A stretch of DNA of 64,000 bases from Mycetocola zhadangensis. Lineage in GTDB: Bacteria; Actinomycetota; Actinomycetes; Actinomycetales; Microbacteriaceae. The stretch's first letter is position 1, and each line of letters begins with the position of its first letter. Under the pieces are notes generated by a model. It did not search any database and was not told where the DNA came from. It worked only from the letters and a program-made list of their open reading frames with translations. Below, piece by piece: positions 1 to 8,739 of this stretch. The stretch is taken from positions 372,001-436,000 of the forward strand of contig NZ_RCWJ01000002.1 of assembly GCF_003668565.1 (NCBI RefSeq), in the 5' to 3' direction. Made by a program: the position numbers and the translations under genes.

Positions 1-301
1 GCTTCACCGCTGCAGAGCTTTGACGTCGGGGAACACCTGTGCGTTCTCACGGCTCAGCCAAGGCCCGCTCGAGGAGATACGCCCAGGGCCGGTAGTCGAC
101 AGACAAACGGCTGGATCGCGCTGGACTCGAACGAGATTTACTCTTGGTGGCGGCATAGCATGCCGCCCTGCCGCCGTGAGCGGCGATCCGACACCTCACC
201 TGCACTGGGGCTACGGGTCGGATGGTTGTGCCGATAGCGTGGGTGGGGGCGTCCGCGTCGGAGTGGACGGCCGCTTATCGAGATTGAGGAAATATCCTGC
301 A
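1..301. other. Upstream stretch without a supported gene
   Basis: No convincing coding region is seen here. A reading frame runs through from position 20 into the next gene, but its first 94 codons look like random high-GC translation and have no recognisable domain. The stretch contains a compact stem-loop at 149-167 (8-bp stem GGCGGCAT/ATGCCGCC, 3-nt loop). It could be a terminator for a gene lying before the window or part of the leader of the gene starting at 302. It has no T-tract. Confidence 0.4.
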
Positions 302-1906
302 ATGACTGTGGCCGCCGGCTGGTACGACAACCCTGACGATATGACTACAGTGCGATTCTGGGACGGCTCTACATGGACATCCCAGATTCAGGCCAAAGCA
401 CCGTCGGCGACCACAGTCCCGCCCGGCTGGTACCCAGACCCTGAGATAACAGGTTCTGAGCGGTGGTGGGACGGCAATAGCTGGACTGCACAGGCCCGAG
501 CTCTGGACACGGGCGGGCAGCCCGCGCCGACGACGAACAGCAGGCCTGCAGCCTCGAGCCTCCGGCAGAGCATCCGCCCCATCGATAAACTCGGGAAGGC
601 CGACGCCCGGGACCTCGCTCAACAACTAACCTCGGAGAATGTAGAACTTCGCGCCGTCATCGACAAGCACGGTTCACGAGCGTTCGCCGACATCGACACA
701 TATCGAGCTGACGCCGAAGCCGCTGTGACTGCGACCCGTGACAGCGCGCATGCCGAGATCGCCGCTCAACGTGCAGCGGCCGACGCGGCCATCGCTTCCG
801 CCAACGGGCACCTCAATGAACTCCACAAACAAGTCGGCGAAGCGCAAGCCGCGCTCCAAAGCCTCCGTCAGCGCCACATCGACATCACCGACAGCATCAC
901 CTTGCAAGACGTCGGCCTGTTCGACTACGACCACCCCGCTCAGTCGTCAGCGAGCCTCGCGACCGAACTCGAAAGTGTCCGGTCCTGGATCAAGGGGATG
1001 ATCCGAGACAAACGCGCCGTCACGTTCGCCACCGGCTTCACCTTCAACGGCTCCACCGCTCAAGGAAAAAAGTTCATCAACGACATGTCCAAAGTCCTCC
1101 TTCGCGCATACAACGCAGAAGCAGAGAACGCAGTCAAGACGACGAAGGCCGGGAATCTCCAAGTAGCTCAGGCGCGCCTTAGCAAAGCCGCGGAACAGAT
1201 TGCCAACAGCGGCAAAATGATTAGCCTCCGGATTACCGACGACTACCACCGCCTCCGTCTCAAGGAGCTCGAACTCGCCAACACGCATCTGCTGGCTGTC
1301 CAGCGTGAACGCGAACTCGAACGCGAACGCAGAGCGGAACTTCGCGAACAGCAGAAAGCGGAAGCAGAACTTCGCCGGGAAAAGGAACGCCTGGAGAAGG
1401 AACGTTCCCACTACCTCTCCACTCTCGCCGCCCTAGAGGCTAACGGCGACGTCGAAGGAGCCGAACGAATTCGCGCACAACTCACCGACGTCGACCGGGC
1501 GATCAACGACGTTGACTACCGGGCCGCGAACATCCGCGCGGGTCATGTGTACGTTATCTCGAACATCGGCGCTTTCGGTGAGAACATGGTCAAGATTGGA
1601 ATGACCCGACGCTTGGAACCGATGGATCGGGTCACCGAACTCGGAGATGCCTCTGTGCCCTTCCGGTTTGATGTCCACGCCCTTTTCTTTGCGACAGACG
1701 CTGTCGGAATCGAAGCGTTCCTCCACCGGCGCTTCAGTGAACACCGCGTCAACAAGGTCAACCTGCGTCGGGAATTCTTCCGGGTCACACCCGCCGAGGT
1801 GCTCGAAGCGCTTAAGGAAGAATCCGTCGAGATTGTTGAGTTCACCACCGAGCCGGACGCGCCGGAGTACCGGGCGAGCTTCAATGACCCGATCGCTGTC
1901 GGTTAG
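302..1906 (+). CDS. DUF2510 x2 / coiled-coil DUF4041-like / T5orf172 (GIY-YIG-like) protein
   Basis: The start is taken at ATG 302, where a GAGGAAA-like ribosome site precedes MTVAAGWYDNP; this gives 534 residues. Residues about 5-26 and 39-62 are two copies of the short DUF2510 motif (GWYxxP...R(F/W)WDGxxWT), usual in actinobacterial membrane-associated proteins. Residues about 100-410 are charged and helical; a very Glu/Arg-rich coiled coil lies near 340-390, in a DUF4041-like arrangement. Residues about 416-500 (VYVISN...MVKIGMTRR...HRRFSEHRV...REFFRV) match the T5orf172/Mug113 branch of the GIY-YIG fold, found in phage and accessory proteins. No biochemical role is established for this architecture. 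It stands alone, with no clear operon partner. The domain calls are firm; a nuclease activity is inference. Confidence 0.85.
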   Translation: MTVAAGWYDNPDDMTTVRFWDGSTWTSQIQAKAPSATTVPPGWYPDPEITGSERWWDGNSWTAQARALDTGGQPAPTTNSRPAASSLRQSIRPIDKLGKADARDLAQQLTSENVELRAVIDKHGSRAFADIDTYRADAEAAVTATRDSAHAEIAAQRAAADAAIASANGHLNELHKQVGEAQAALQSLRQRHIDITDSITLQDVGLFDYDHPAQSSASLATELESVRSWIKGMIRDKRAVTFATGFTFNGSTAQGKKFINDMSKVLLRAYNAEAENAVKTTKAGNLQVAQARLSKAAEQIANSGKMISLRITDDYHRLRLKELELANTHLLAVQRERELERERRAELREQQKAEAELRREKERLEKERSHYLSTLAALEANGDVEGAERIRAQLTDVDRAINDVDYRAANIRAGHVYVISNIGAFGENMVKIGMTRRLEPMDRVTELGDASVPFRFDVHALFFATDAVGIEAFLHRRFSEHRVNKVNLRREFFRVTPAEVLEALKEESVEIVEFTTEPDAPEYRASFNDPIAVG

Positions 1907-2088
1907 GTACCACCCTCAAGAACAAAGGATCGTGTCGTGTCGGGGGTTCCGGTGACCTGTGGCGTTGCCTCCAGCGCCAGTTCTTCGAGAACAATCCGGT
2001 TTGCGGCAAAGCTCGACCTCGAGGTGCGCGCTCGCCTCCTCGTGGTCAGTAATGGCGCTGGCTCTGAGCACTAGCGAGCTCCGCTTCC

Positions 2089-2472
2089 ATGGTGGGTGCT
2101 GCCCCGCACTGGGGCGAGCCGAAAGTAACTCTCATCTCCTTTGTGATCTTGCACGCGGTGATTCGCTCCGCCGTCTCGCAGGGCCTGCAACGGCACGCTC
2201 TTTGGCATGAGGGCCGAGCAGTGCAGACGGCCGCTGCTGAGTCGCTCGAAAGCAGCGTTGAGCCGAGCAGCGAAGGCAACGACTGGACGCTCGATATTCG
2301 CGGAACCTCATACACGGTCCGCCCGCAGAGCATGGACTTATGGTCCGTCATGCTCGAGGGTCAACCCACTCACACCGTCCGGAGAGACGCTCGAGGATTC
2401 TTTGCAGACGGATCGTCCCGTCGTTTTGGCACGCTTGAGGAGGTCATTCGAGATGCTCGACGTGTCCGTTAG
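2089..2472 (+). CDS. Small hypothetical protein
   Basis: I do not recognise this 127-residue frame. The C-terminal half (about residues 65-127, from WTLDIRGTSYTVRP onward) looks genuinely protein-like: alternating beta-type residues and then an amphipathic end, ...FGTLEEVIRDARRVR. The first 44 residues are less convincing. A GTG at 2221 would give a shorter 83-residue protein starting just before the well-behaved part. There is no strong ribosome site at either start. The gene sits between two DUF2510-containing genes on the same strand, which is the only contextual hint. Confidence 0.45.
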   Translation: MVGAAPHWGEPKVTLISFVILHAVIRSAVSQGLQRHALWHEGRAVQTAAAESLESSVEPSSEGNDWTLDIRGTSYTVRPQSMDLWSVMLEGQPTHTVRRDARGFFADGSSRRFGTLEEVIRDARRVR

Positions 2473-2609
2473 ATGAACGTGGCGTCGACACGCGGGAGCG
2501 GTCTCATGTGCAGACTCTGGCTCTGCTCGTTCGCTGGAATAGCTTGATTCCCCACACTGGGGACGTTGGCTCTGCTGTCACTGGGTCTTGCGGGCCATAC
2601 GGTTTGTAT

Positions 2610-3011
2610 ATGAGTGATATTCGACCGCAGGCCGCGCCAGGCTGGCATTACGACTCCGCCGGTCTGCTTCGTTGGTGGGACGGGACACAGTGGGGGCCGT
2701 ACGCACCTCCGACGGGCACCACGCCGGCCGTAGCTACTGCGCCCGAGGCTCAAGGGCCGAAAGAACTCGCCGTCGCGTATCTCATGCTCATTTTTCTTGG
2801 CAGTTTCGGGGCTCACCAGTTCTATCTGAACCAACCGCTCAATGGCGCAATGGTGATTGTGCTCTGGTGGGGCGGCTGGGCCACGGCGTTTGTTGGCGTT
2901 GGAGTTCTCTTGATTATCGGTGTGCTGATTTGGTTCGTCGTGGACCTCTGCTTATTGCCCAGCTATGTTCGCGCGGCGAATGCTCGCGCGCTCGCCGTCA
3001 ATGCTGCGTGA
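2610..3011 (+). CDS. DUF2510 and TM2 domain membrane protein
   Basis: Start ATG 2610 (MSDIRPQ) is chosen because the upstream part of the frame has no protein character; this gives 133 residues. Residues about 10-30 are a DUF2510 motif (GWHYDSAGLLRWWDGTQW). From about residue 50 comes a TM2 domain: KELAVAYLMLIFLGSFGAHQFYLN, the GxHxFYL turn that defines the family, followed by a second hydrophobic segment around residues 90-118. TM2 proteins are small two-helix membrane proteins of mostly unknown function; the cytoplasmic DUF2510 extension is common in Actinobacteria. The open frame upstream to 2508 is probably untranslated. Confidence 0.85.
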   Translation: MSDIRPQAAPGWHYDSAGLLRWWDGTQWGPYAPPTGTTPAVATAPEAQGPKELAVAYLMLIFLGSFGAHQFYLNQPLNGAMVIVLWWGGWATAFVGVGVLLIIGVLIWFVVDLCLLPSYVRAANARALAVNAA

Positions 3012-3110
3012 GGTAGTTGTCCTCAACTCGGAAGCCAACCATGTGGCATCCGCTTCACTGCCTCTTGACACGTGGCGCGGCGCAGCCCAGGTTCCCGGCA
3101 GAATTGACCC

Positions 3111-4040
3111 ATGACCATTCCTCTCTCCGGGACCCAGTTCGAGCTCACCAGCGGCCCATACACCGCGACCATCGCCAGTGTCGGTGCCTCACTGCGCTCG
3201 CTGAAGCACAACGGCCGCGACCTCGTCGTGCCGTTCGACGCCGATGAGGTGCGCCCGGCGTTCCGCGGAGCAACCCTCGCGCCGTGGCCGAACCGCGTGG
3301 TCGACGGACTCTACAGCTTCGAGGGCACCGACTACGAGCTCTCACTCACCGAGCCGAAGCGGCACCACGCCCTGCACGGACTCGTCGCCTGGCACGACTT
3401 CATCGCCCTCGACGAGGCCGCCGACCGCGTCATGCTGGCCACCACGATCGAGGCGGAGACCGGCTACCCCTTCCGCATCCAAGTGCGCGTCGAGTTCGTC
3501 CTGAACGAAGACGGCCTCCACACCACCGTCGCCGCACGCAACACCGGCAACGCGCCCGCCCCGTTCGGCACCGGCCCGCACCCGTACCTCGTCGCCGGCG
3601 AGGGCACCGTCGACGACTGGACCCTCCTCCTCCCCGCCGAGCAGGTCCTCACGGTCACCGAGGACCGCCTGATCCCGATTAAGAAAGCGGATGTCGCCAC
3701 CGAGTCAGACGGAACCTTCGACTTCCGCAGTCCCCGCGTTCTCGGCGACACCTTCATCGACCACGCCTTCACCGGCCTCATTCGGGACGCGAACCGCACT
3801 GCCGAGGTGCAGGTCACCGCGCCGTCCGGCACTGGGGTGCGCATGCGCTGGGACTCCTCCTGCAAGTGGGTGCAGGTGCACACGGCCGACCAGAAGCCGG
3901 ACGCGCCGCTGCCCAGCCGCATCGGCCTCGCGGTCGAACCGATGACCTGCCCGCCCGATGCGTTCAACTCGGGCGAGGACCTGCTCGTGCTTCAGCCCGG
4001 CGGCGTCACCTTCGCGTCGTGGAGTATCGCCGCAATCTAG
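3111..4040 (+). CDS. Aldose 1-epimerase family protein (GalM-like mutarotase)
   Basis: The 309-residue length and layout fit the cytosolic galactose-mutarotase superfamily, which interconverts alpha and beta anomers of aldoses. Visible motifs are the early RxATLAPWPNRV segment, the catalytic-histidine region KRHHALHGLVAWHDF near residue 83, a second histidine in FGTGPHPYLVAG near residue 150, and the C-terminal glutamate motif AVEPMTCPPDAFNSG near residue 282. The start ATG is just after CAGAATTGACCC; the ribosome site is weak. The following permease is on the same strand, so sugar or amine import and processing could be linked, but nothing proves it. Substrate is unknown. Confidence 0.9.
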   Translation: MTIPLSGTQFELTSGPYTATIASVGASLRSLKHNGRDLVVPFDADEVRPAFRGATLAPWPNRVVDGLYSFEGTDYELSLTEPKRHHALHGLVAWHDFIALDEAADRVMLATTIEAETGYPFRIQVRVEFVLNEDGLHTTVAARNTGNAPAPFGTGPHPYLVAGEGTVDDWTLLLPAEQVLTVTEDRLIPIKKADVATESDGTFDFRSPRVLGDTFIDHAFTGLIRDANRTAEVQVTAPSGTGVRMRWDSSCKWVQVHTADQKPDAPLPSRIGLAVEPMTCPPDAFNSGEDLLVLQPGGVTFASWSIAAI

Positions 4041-4065
4041 CTTGCGGTGTGCGGGTGCCGGCCAC

Positions 4066-5526
4066 GTGGCATCCGCTCGTCTTATTGCGTCGTGGATTCG
4101 ATACGTAAGGAACTCTCTTGGAACCGCCCTGACCCGCAGACTTGGCGTGCCCGGCATCGTCTTCATGGTGATCGCGGCGGCCGCGCCGATCACCGTGGTG
4201 GCCGCGAACTTCCCGCTGATTCTCAGTGTGTCCGGATCGATCGGTGCGCCGCTGATGGTGCTCGTCGCTACCGTCGTGCTGCTGCTCTTCTCGGTCGGGT
4301 ATGCGTGGATGACGCCGCGGGTGCCTGACGCTGGGGCGTTCTACTCCTATGTGCATCGCGGGCTTGGGCGGCGTGCGGGGCTCGGAACCGCGGCGATCGC
4401 CCTGCTTTGCTACGTGCTGCTCACGGTGTCGATGATTTGTTACCTCGGGGTGCAGGCCGGAAACCTGATCGAACTGTGGACCGGGCTGCAGTTGCCGTGG
4501 TGGCTGATCTCCGCTGTAATGCTCGTGATCGTTGGGCTGCTCGGCTACCGCAGCATCGACCTGTCGGCGAAGGTGCTCGGCGTTGTGCTCGTGCTCGAGG
4601 TGATCGCGGTTATCGCGATCGACCTCGGGGTGGTGTTCTCCGGGCGGGAGTTGACGGCGGTGCCGTTCAGCCCGGTTGAGGCGCTCTCGGGTGCACCCGG
4701 CCTTGGGCTGCTGTTCGTTTTTCTCGGGTTCTTCGGGTTTGAGGCGACGGCGGTGTTCCGTAATGAGGCGCGTGATCCGGAGAAGACGGTGCCGCGCGCG
4801 ACCTATATCGCGGTCGTCTCGGTGGGCGTGCTGTACTTCGTTTCCTCGTGGTTGGTGATTTCGGGGCTCGGTGGGGGAGATGCGGTTGCCGCCGCGTCGG
4901 CGAACCCGGATAGCGTGGTTCGCGGTTTGGCTGGCGAGGTGATCGCTCCGATCGCCGCTGACATCGTGCAGGTGCTCGTCGTGACGAGCATGTTTGCGTG
5001 TGTGCTGGCGTTCCACAACATCGTCACCCGCTACCTCTTTACTCTCGGACAGCGCGGGGTATTGCCGCAGAAGCTCGCAGAGGTGCACTCGAAGCACCGC
5101 GCACCCTCACGTGCGTCGCTCTGGGTCAGCGCGATCACCTCGGTCGTCGTGGTGGTGTCGGCTCTTGCCCAGCTCGACCCGGTGGTTCAGATCTACACCT
5201 GGTACTCGGGCGCCGGCGCGGTTGGCGTTCTCTGGATGATGGCACTGACCAGCCTCGCGGTGCTCGCCTTTGGGTTGAAGCACCGCGGGGTGGCCGGTGA
5301 GGCGCCGTCGCGCTGGGTCACCGTGGCTTCGATTCTTGGCGGGCTCGGACTTCTTGGAGCGCTTGCGCTCGCCATATGGAACTTCCCGTTCCTGGTTGGC
5401 GGCCCGGTCGCGGCTGTCGTGTGGGGAGTGATTCTCGTCGGAGTGTTCGTCGGGGGTCTATTCCTGCCGACACGGAACGTCACTCCTTCAGAGGCGTCGC
5501 CAGTTCACGAAGAAGTTGCGAGTTGA
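4066..5526 (+). CDS. APC family amino-acid/polyamine permease
   Basis: This is an integral membrane transporter with about twelve hydrophobic segments. The N-terminal signature RRLGVPGIVFMVIAAAAP is typical of the APC superfamily (amino acid-polyamine-organocation), and FGFEATAVFRNEARDPEKTVPRA is the conserved stretch after TM6. Length from the chosen start is about 486 residues. The start is uncertain. GTG 4066 keeps the whole first helix; CTG 4129 or GTG 4148 are alternatives. An AAGGA near 4107 is too far from any in-frame codon to decide. The frame also opens inside the preceding epimerase, but that part is not protein-like. Substrate cannot be assigned. Confidence 0.85.
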   Translation: MASARLIASWIRYVRNSLGTALTRRLGVPGIVFMVIAAAAPITVVAANFPLILSVSGSIGAPLMVLVATVVLLLFSVGYAWMTPRVPDAGAFYSYVHRGLGRRAGLGTAAIALLCYVLLTVSMICYLGVQAGNLIELWTGLQLPWWLISAVMLVIVGLLGYRSIDLSAKVLGVVLVLEVIAVIAIDLGVVFSGRELTAVPFSPVEALSGAPGLGLLFVFLGFFGFEATAVFRNEARDPEKTVPRATYIAVVSVGVLYFVSSWLVISGLGGGDAVAAASANPDSVVRGLAGEVIAPIAADIVQVLVVTSMFACVLAFHNIVTRYLFTLGQRGVLPQKLAEVHSKHRAPSRASLWVSAITSVVVVVSALAQLDPVVQIYTWYSGAGAVGVLWMMALTSLAVLAFGLKHRGVAGEAPSRWVTVASILGGLGLLGALALAIWNFPFLVGGPVAAVVWGVILVGVFVGGLFLPTRNVTPSEASPVHEEVAS

Positions 5527-5711
5527 CGACGGCCAACGCCCGCTCTTTTCTTGCCGGAGTCGTCTCCCGATGGGGACTAATCGTGAGTCTGAGGGACTGG
5601 CGATGCCGACTCCGCGAATGCTGACAGTTGTAGGAATTATGCCCCTATGGGGGTGCGGGCTGCTCAAAACAGCGCGGGCAGAGTAGCGCGGAATCTCGAC
5701 AATAGCGACCA

Positions 5712-5897
5712 TTGAAACGGGAATTGAACGAACTGCTTGTCTTTGCGAAATTAAATAGGGCGCGGACAGCTTTTGATAACTTTCAATCTGTCTTTGTCAT
5801 TGTCTCAACTGAATACAGGGATTCTGAGGCCATTATGCAAATGCGGGTCTATCGACAATTAAATGTCAACACGGATCAAATCACTACCGTGCGGTAA
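5712..5897 (+). CDS. Possible small AT-rich hypothetical gene or gene remnant
   Basis: A 61-residue frame begins with MKRELNELLVFAKLNRA and contains FDNFQSVFVIVSTEYRDSEA. The amino-acid make-up (Asn, Phe, Lys, Ile, Gln) is unlike the surrounding high-GC proteins, and the DNA is about 40% G+C. The translation has plausible helical character, but no ribosome site is obvious. It may be the front of a broken gene whose tail is the fragment at 5923-6114 in another frame. I do not recognise a family. Confidence 0.3.
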   Translation: MKRELNELLVFAKLNRARTAFDNFQSVFVIVSTEYRDSEAIMQMRVYRQLNVNTDQITTVR

Positions 5898-5922
5898 ATC
5901 CCACCGCAGTTGTCGGGTCTGA

Positions 5923-6114
5923 CCGGCAGGGTATTACGACAATCTAGAGGCGGCGGATTCGCTATCGAACGACGGAATGGTCGCCTGCTGCAGGTACGTG
6001 CTCTCGGGGCTGAACACAGACCTCAAAAAGCTGGGGCGCCTGACCAACAGAGAGTTTGTAGCGGACCAGTTGCTTATCCTCCAGCAGCTCGGAGTGTGGC
6101 TACGGCTCACCTGA
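5923..6114 (+). pseudogene. Probable C-terminal gene fragment
   Basis: After an in-frame stop at 5920, this frame reads ...GYYDNLEAADSLSNDG, MVACCRYVLSGLNTDLKKLG, then RLTNREFVADQLLILQQLGV before a stop at 6112-6114. It looks like the well-ordered helical end of a real protein. A free-standing reading would start at ATG 5977 and give only 45 residues, with no clear ribosome site. The most economical explanation is the tail of a decayed or frameshifted gene, possibly the one beginning at 5712. The family is not recognised. Confidence 0.35.
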
Positions 6115-6224
6115 CTCCCAAGGTCGAGGCATAGTCCTCAAGTCGGTGTGCCCGGTGGCCCCCAGTCCGGGCTGTCATCAGCGCCGGTCCGCGAGGTTCG
6201 GCCCGCCGTCGATACGATGGCCGA

Positions 6225-7406
6225 ATGCGCCTGATTCGAGCCGGTCTGCCCGCCGCCGTTGCCGCACTCCTCTGGCTCGTGAGCGGAGGCCTTGAGCTTC
6301 TCGGTCGGCAGACGCTCTCCGGTCCGAAGGGACACGTGCTCTCGCTGGTTGCGCCGGAGACGATCCCCGTGCAGGAACTCACGGCACCCGCGCCGTGGAG
6401 TTTCCTCCTGATCGTGCTGTCGATGCTCGCGATCTTCGCGGCATACGCGGGTCTCGCGGCAATCGTGCGTCGGGAGCCCCTCGATAACGCTGCCGGGGTG
6501 GTCGCCCCGTACTCAGGTTCGGTTGCGGGCCCTTCCCAGCAGCGATTAGGTAACACTGCAACTGCGTTTGCCGCCTACTGGCTGTGCGCCGTGGCATCCG
6601 GATTTCTGGTTCCTGCGATTCCGGTCGTGATTGAACTGCTTAACGCGGTCGTCGAGCAGCAGACCCCGATCGGCCTGGTCGCCGAGAGAGTCGCCGGGGC
6701 CGCGCAGTGGGGTCTGCTTTACGGCTGGATTCCGGCCGCGGTCGCCGTGGCGATCGAAACGATGGGCAACTCGGATCACCGAGTTTTCGCGCGCCGGATG
6801 ATCGCGATTCCGGCCGCTGCGCTGTTCCTCATCGCCGCGATCGGATTGACTCTCGCGGCCCCGCAGGCGCACGCGGCAGTGCAGGCGCAGATTCCGACCG
6901 GGCCGGCACCTGAGCCGATTCCGACCGGAACGCCCGTGCCGGGTGTTGCGCCGGGAGAGTGGCAGGCCGATCCGCTGTGGTGCACGGCCGGTCAGCTGGA
7001 AATGACAGCGGGCACTCCTGACGCGGCAACGGGGCACCGCGCGCTCGTGATGCGCGCGACCAACGTCAGTGATGCGGCGTGCATCCTGGAGGGCTATCCG
7101 GATGTCGCGTTCGCCGACGTCTACAGCAACGCCCTCGATGTGAGTGTCGACCACGGAGGTACGATGCTCGGCAGCGATCCGGGTGTTACTCGTATCGAGG
7201 TTGAGCCCGGCGCGGCCGTCGTGTCGACCCTGGGCTGGAGCGCAATGCCCACCGCGGGGCTGGAAACCGCTGGCTGGCTTCACCTTGCGGCGTATGCCGG
7301 AGCGCAGCGGCAAATGGTCACCGTCGAGACCGACATCACCGGGGGCAGCGTGTCGGTAACGGCGTGGGCGACGCCGCCGACTGAGACAGGCGAAGTCTCA
7401 GACTGA
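6225..7406 (+). CDS. DUF4232 domain protein with membrane-spanning N-terminal half
   Basis: The protein has 393 residues. Hydrophobic segments near residues 8-25, 58-80, 110-140, 155-180 and 195-215 make the first half an integral membrane region. A Pro/Thr-rich linker ([16 protein letters not shown]) leads to an extracytoplasmic DUF4232 domain from about residue 245, with [12 protein letters not shown]...[22 protein letters not shown]. Two cysteines, in WCTAGQ and AACILEGYP, could form the family's disulfide. DUF4232 is common in secreted or surface actinobacterial proteins and has no known reaction. A TACGAT hexamer lies exactly 6 nt before the ATG, so the mRNA may be leaderless. Confidence 0.85.
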   Translation: MRLIRAGLPAAVAALLWLVSGGLELLGRQTLSGPKGHVLSLVAPETIPVQELTAPAPWSFLLIVLSMLAIFAAYAGLAAIVRREPLDNAAGVVAPYSGSVAGPSQQRLGNTATAFAAYWLCAVASGFLVPAIPVVIELLNAVVEQQTPIGLVAERVAGAAQWGLLYGWIPAAVAVAIETMGNSDHRVFARRMIAIPAAALFLIAAIGLTLAAPQAHAAVQAQIPTGPAPEPIPTGTPVPGVAPGEWQADPLWCTAGQLEMTAGTPDAATGHRALVMRATNVSDAACILEGYPDVAFADVYSNALDVSVDHGGTMLGSDPGVTRIEVEPGAAVVSTLGWSAMPTAGLETAGWLHLAAYAGAQRQMVTVETDITGGSVSVTAWATPPTETGEVSD

Positions 7407-7500
7407 GGCGCGTCAAGGGGCCGGGCGCAAGTTCGAGCGCGTTGTAGCCTTAAGCCTTCGCGGCGTAGTTGCTGCCGCGCACCCACACTTGGAGGTCCTT

Positions 7501-8547
7501 ATGCCCACCACCGTGCCCGCACTCGTCGCCGCATCCGCCGGAGCAGCATTCGAGCGCTCCACCATCGAACGCCGTGACGTCGGCCCGAACGACGTGCAGA
7601 TCGACATCGCATACGCCGGCATCTGCCACTCCGACATTCACCAGGCCCGCGAGGAGTGGGGTGCAGGCATCTTCCCGATGGTGCCAGGACACGAGATCGC
7701 CGGCATCGTTTCTGCCGTCGGTGACGACGTCACCAAGCACAAGGTCGGCGACCGCGTCGGCATCGGCTGCTTCGTCGACTCCTGCCGCGAGTGTGAGAAC
7801 TGCCTCGCCGGTGAAGAGCAGTTCTGCCTCAAGGGAAACGTCGCCACCTACAACGGTCGGCAGTACTCAGGCGAGGAGACCTACGGCGGGTACAGCACGC
7901 AGATCGTCGCCGATGAGAACTACGTGTTGCGCATCCCCGAGGGCATCGACCTCGACGTTGCCGCTCCGCTGCTCTGCGCCGGGATCACCACCTACTCGCC
8001 GCTCAAGCACTGGGGTGCCGGTCCGGGCAAGAAGGTCGCGATCGTCGGCATGGGCGGACTCGGCCACATGGGCGTCAAGATCGCTGCGGCGCTCGGCGCC
8101 GAGGTGACCGTGCTCAGCCAGACCCTGTCCAAGAAGGAAGATGGCCTGCGTCTCGGTGCGAACGACTACTTCGCCACTTCGGACCCCGAAACCTTCAAGC
8201 AGAACAGCAAGCGCTTCGATCTGATCATCAACACGGTCTCCGCTGACCTGCCGATCGACAAGTACCTGTCGATGCTGACCCTGAATGGATCGATGGTCTT
8301 CGTCGGACTGCCCGAGAAGCCGCAAGAGTTCCGGGTCTTCTCGCTCACGGGTGGACGTCGCAGCCTCGCTGGTTCCAACATCGGCGGCATTCGCGAGACC
8401 CAGGAAATGCTCGACTTCTGCGCCGAGCACGGTCTCGGTTCCGAGATCGAGGTCATCGGCGCTGACCAGGTCGACGAGGCGTACGAGCGTGTTGTGAAGA
8501 GCGACGTGCGCTACCGCTTCGTGATCGACACCGCGACCATCGCGTAG
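7501..8547 (+). CDS. Zinc-dependent NAD(P) alcohol dehydrogenase
   Basis: Medium-chain dehydrogenase of 348 residues, closest in layout to the YahK/AdhA/cinnamyl-type aldehyde reductases, which interconvert aldehydes and primary alcohols. The catalytic zinc ligands are visible in GICHSDIH (Cys about 41) and GHEIAG. The structural zinc site has four cysteines in [17 protein letters not shown] (about residues 92-108). The nucleotide-binding Rossmann loop is [11 protein letters not shown] near residue 183. Start ATG 7501 is preceded by a strong GGAGGT 6 nt upstream, which excludes the in-frame ATG at 7489. The gene is single and ends in a good terminator. Cofactor choice and substrate are not determined. 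Confidence 0.93.
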   Translation: MPTTVPALVAASAGAAFERSTIERRDVGPNDVQIDIAYAGICHSDIHQAREEWGAGIFPMVPGHEIAGIVSAVGDDVTKHKVGDRVGIGCFVDSCRECENCLAGEEQFCLKGNVATYNGRQYSGEETYGGYSTQIVADENYVLRIPEGIDLDVAAPLLCAGITTYSPLKHWGAGPGKKVAIVGMGGLGHMGVKIAAALGAEVTVLSQTLSKKEDGLRLGANDYFATSDPETFKQNSKRFDLIINTVSADLPIDKYLSMLTLNGSMVFVGLPEKPQEFRVFSLTGGRRSLAGSNIGGIRETQEMLDFCAEHGLGSEIEVIGADQVDEAYERVVKSDVRYRFVIDTATIA

Positions 8548-8569
8548 GCGCGAGCCCGCGGGATTCACT

Positions 8570-8602
8570 AAAGGCGCTGCCCTGAGGGGCAGCGCCTTTT
8601 TG
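8570..8602 (+). terminator. Rho-independent terminator after the alcohol dehydrogenase
   Basis: A GC-rich inverted repeat, AAAGGCGCTGCCC - TGA - GGGGCAGCGCCTTTTT, lies 23 bp after the dehydrogenase stop codon and ends in a T-run. This is the cleanest intrinsic terminator in this part of the window. Confidence 0.9.
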
Positions 8603-8673
8603 CGCGTTGGCAGGGGTCTTCAGAGCGTCGGCGGACCTCGCTGTTCGGTGCAGGCGATTTCTGCAACAACTTG

Positions 8674-8733
8674 GACATTTTTCAAACCGAATTATGTCGG
8701 ACTGTTGACGGAATAAATAGACCTCCCTAGGGT
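8674..8733 (+). promoter_or_regulatory. Promoter and possible operator of the sulfatase-locus ROK regulator
   Basis: A sigma-A-like promoter is visible: TTGACG at 8705-8710, a 17-bp spacer, then TAGGGT at 8728-8733. The GTG start lies exactly 6 nt after the -10, so the transcript is probably leaderless. Just upstream is an imperfect dyad with GACAT (8674-8678) and ATGTC (8694-8698) around an AT-rich centre, the kind of site a ROK protein could bind to control its own operon. The promoter is read directly from sequence; the operator role is inference. Confidence 0.6.
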
Positions 8734-8739
8734 TGCGGT

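Larger units (their letters stand above)
5527..6224. other. Long gap with AT-rich island
   Basis: This 700-bp gap separates the permease from the DUF4232 gene. Positions 5701-5880 are only about 40% G+C by direct count over three 60-base blocks, against roughly 65% around it. It holds two weak coding traces, listed separately, and three copies of the word CGACAAT (near 5698, 5853 and 5937). A short CCCCTATGGGGG palindrome occurs near 5642. The composition suggests acquired or decaying DNA. Confidence 0.5.

Noticed and set aside
119-145. GGACTCGAACGAGAT, similar to the T-loop of a tRNA or tmRNA on the minus strand
   Set aside because: No acceptor stem, D-arm or anticodon arm can be built around it; the hairpin next to it does not fit a cloverleaf.
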